In this document: positions 63,036 through 64,000 of the stretch, piece by piece
Numbering within the stretch: position 1 is the stretch's first letter
Layout of the letters: every line of letters starts with the position of its first letter
Assembly: GCA_947498415.1 (NCBI GenBank)
Contig: CANMKB010000005.1
Location: forward strand, 248,001 to 312,000
Direction: 5' to 3'
Origin: an uncultured Paracoccaceae bacterium
GTDB taxonomy: Bacteria > Pseudomonadota > Alphaproteobacteria > Rhodobacterales > Rhodobacteraceae
Length of the DNA: 64,000 bases
The notes under the pieces: model-generated
Database searches by the model: none
Told to the model about the DNA's origin: nothing
The model's input: only the letters and a program-made list of their open reading frames with translations
Made by a program: the position numbers and the translations under genes

Positions 63036-63491
63036 CTACGTCGGCAATGGTGCATCGCGTTTAAATTGATCCATAACGATCTGGCTTTGTACCCGGCTGA
63101 CCGCCGCGTGCGGCAGCAGGATTTCATGAATAAGGCGGTTCAACCCCTGTAAGTCAGCGCAATATACGCGCAGCATATAGTCGGCATCACCGGTAAGCGT
63201 CCAGGCGCTGATGATTTCTGGCCTCGTGTCCACAAGGCTTGAAAAGCTTTTTGCCTGCTCTGGGCCATGTGTCCCCAGCTGAACTTGGACAAAGGCCTGA
63301 ACCGACAGACCAAGGCGACTTGGGTCAAGTTTGGCGGCGTAGTTCTGGATGTAGCCTTCGCTTTCCAAACGTTGTCGGCGTCGACCGGCTTGGCTTGGCG
63401 AGAGATTCAACAATTCGCTGAGCTGTTGTGCGGTCAGATGGGCATCGTTTTGAAGCGCGGCCAAGAGCCGTTTATCCATTTCATCAATCAT
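63036..63491 (-). CDS. Lrp/AsnC-family regulator
   Basis: A 151-residue protein with an N-terminal helix-turn-helix (LTAQQLSELLNLSPSQAGRR, about 19-38) and a RAM (ACT-like) effector domain (VQVQLGTHGPEQ, then WTLTGDADYMLRVYC). It is divergent from hppD, so it probably controls aromatic amino acid breakdown, as in many alphaproteobacteria. Confidence 0.9.
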   Translation of the reverse strand: MIDEMDKRLLAALQNDAHLTAQQLSELLNLSPSQAGRRRQRLESEGYIQNYAAKLDPSRLGLSVQAFVQVQLGTHGPEQAKSFSSLVDTRPEIISAWTLTGDADYMLRVYCADLQGLNRLIHEILLPHAAVSRVQSQIVMDQFKRDAPLPT

Positions 63492-63633
63492 GATGCGTCA
63501 CTTTTGTGCTATATGCCCATATTGTGCGAAATTTACGCAAAAAAATCAATAACAATACGTGAGTTTGCGGGAAAACCGCTTCTGGGTGAGCGTACTCTGT
63601 CATCGTGACGATTAACGACCCTAGGAGATCGCA

Positions 63634-64000
63634 ATGGGCCCGTTCCCACATGATGCACCCCGTGCCGAAATTTCTGACTACAACCCAGCTGGAACCGATG
63701 GTTTCGAATTCGTAGAATTTGCACATCCCGAGCCTCAAGAGCTTCGCGAGTTGTTTGCCCGTATGGGGTATGCCCATGTGGGTACCCATAAATCCAAGTC
63801 GATTGAACTTTGGCAGCAGGGAGATATCACCTATATCCTGAACAACGAACCGGGCAGTTTTGCCGCGCGTTTCGTCGAAGAACACGGCCCTTGCGCGCCT
63901 TCCATGGGGTGGCGAGTTGTGGATGCCCAAAAAGCCTATGAGCATGCGGTATCAAAAGGGGCAGAGCCATATGATGCGGCCGATAAATCTCTGGATTGGC
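63634..64000 (+). CDS. hppD: 4-Hydroxyphenylpyruvate dioxygenase, N-terminal part
   Basis: The ATG at 63634 has AGGAG upstream; 122 residues are visible before the window ends. NPAGTDGFEFVEFAHPEP and FARMGYAHVGTHKSKSIELW match the N-terminal domain of HPPD, the enzyme turning 4-hydroxyphenylpyruvate into homogentisate in tyrosine breakdown. The iron ligands lie beyond the window edge. Confidence 0.9.
   Translation, partial: MGPFPHDAPRAEISDYNPAGTDGFEFVEFAHPEPQELRELFARMGYAHVGTHKSKSIELWQQGDITYILNNEPGSFAARFVEEHGPCAPSMGWRVVDAQKAYEHAVSKGAEPYDAADKSLDW

Overview
The window reads as chromosomal DNA of a marine alphaproteobacterium of the Rhodobacteraceae (Roseobacter group). The basis is protein character and gene content: adenosylcobalamin-dependent ribonucleotide reductase, cobS/cobT, CarD, a ferredoxin/S4/SUV3-type helicase block, AzlCD, and ABC uptake of phosphonates and algal-type sugars. 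No rRNA, tRNA or CRISPR array was seen.

Region 1 (1-1428) is the 3' part of nrdJ. Region 2 (1445-31176) is a complete Tn7-like transposon of 29,732 bp. Its ends start TGT and end ACA, carry repeated ACACCATAGG-type (TnsB-binding-like) boxes, and are flanked by the 5-bp duplication TTTAA. A TniQ/TnsD-type targeting gene lies at the nrdJ-proximal end and tnsA-tnsB-tnsC at the other end. The cargo is a low-GC RloC/PrrC-like AAA ATPase gene (probable defence) and about 19 kb of phosphonate genes. The first phosphonate operon is phnF-G-H-I-J-K-L-M followed by phnC-D-E-E, a hexapeptide transferase, an AbrB-family membrane protein and a GNAT. A second, oppositely oriented operon is phnD-C-E, a methyltransferase, phnM2, an MFS transporter and a TIM-barrel protein. 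Three copies of a palindrome near ATTCATTCGAATGAAT precede phnF, phnC1 and phnD2 and probably define a PhnF regulon. The PhnJ (C-P lyase) encoded here lacks all four cysteines of the Fe-S/SAM motif although the rest of the protein aligns well. phnN and phnP are not in the island.

Region 3 (31184 to about 33900) starts with the left end and a decayed 3' piece of tniQ from an older related transposon, placed at almost the same distance from nrdJ. This implies repeated, oriented insertion downstream of nrdJ. It is followed by broken genes (SDR and dehydrogenase fragments) and a GntR regulator.

Region 4 (33911-47751) is a sugar/sugar-acid catabolic locus: two formylglycine-type sulfatases, a DMT permease, a VOC protein, a DgoK-like kinase, a DHDPS-family aldolase/dehydratase, an enolase-superfamily dehydratase, a CUT1 ABC transporter, an IclR regulator fused to an SMP-30 lactonase, and an SDR dehydrogenase. 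Together they suggest uptake, desulfation and oxidative (De Ley-Doudoroff-like) breakdown of a sulfated sugar.

Region 5 (47868-50992) holds a nitrilase remnant, a TetR regulator, an HD-domain protein, a shortened MFS gene and small membrane proteins. Region 6 (51181-64000) is ordinary core genome: lipase-like hydrolase, SCP2, TPR, helicase, S4 protein, FdxA, CarD, XRE-cupin/AzlCD, cobS, cobT, a KefB-type antiporter, an Lrp regulator and the start of hppD.
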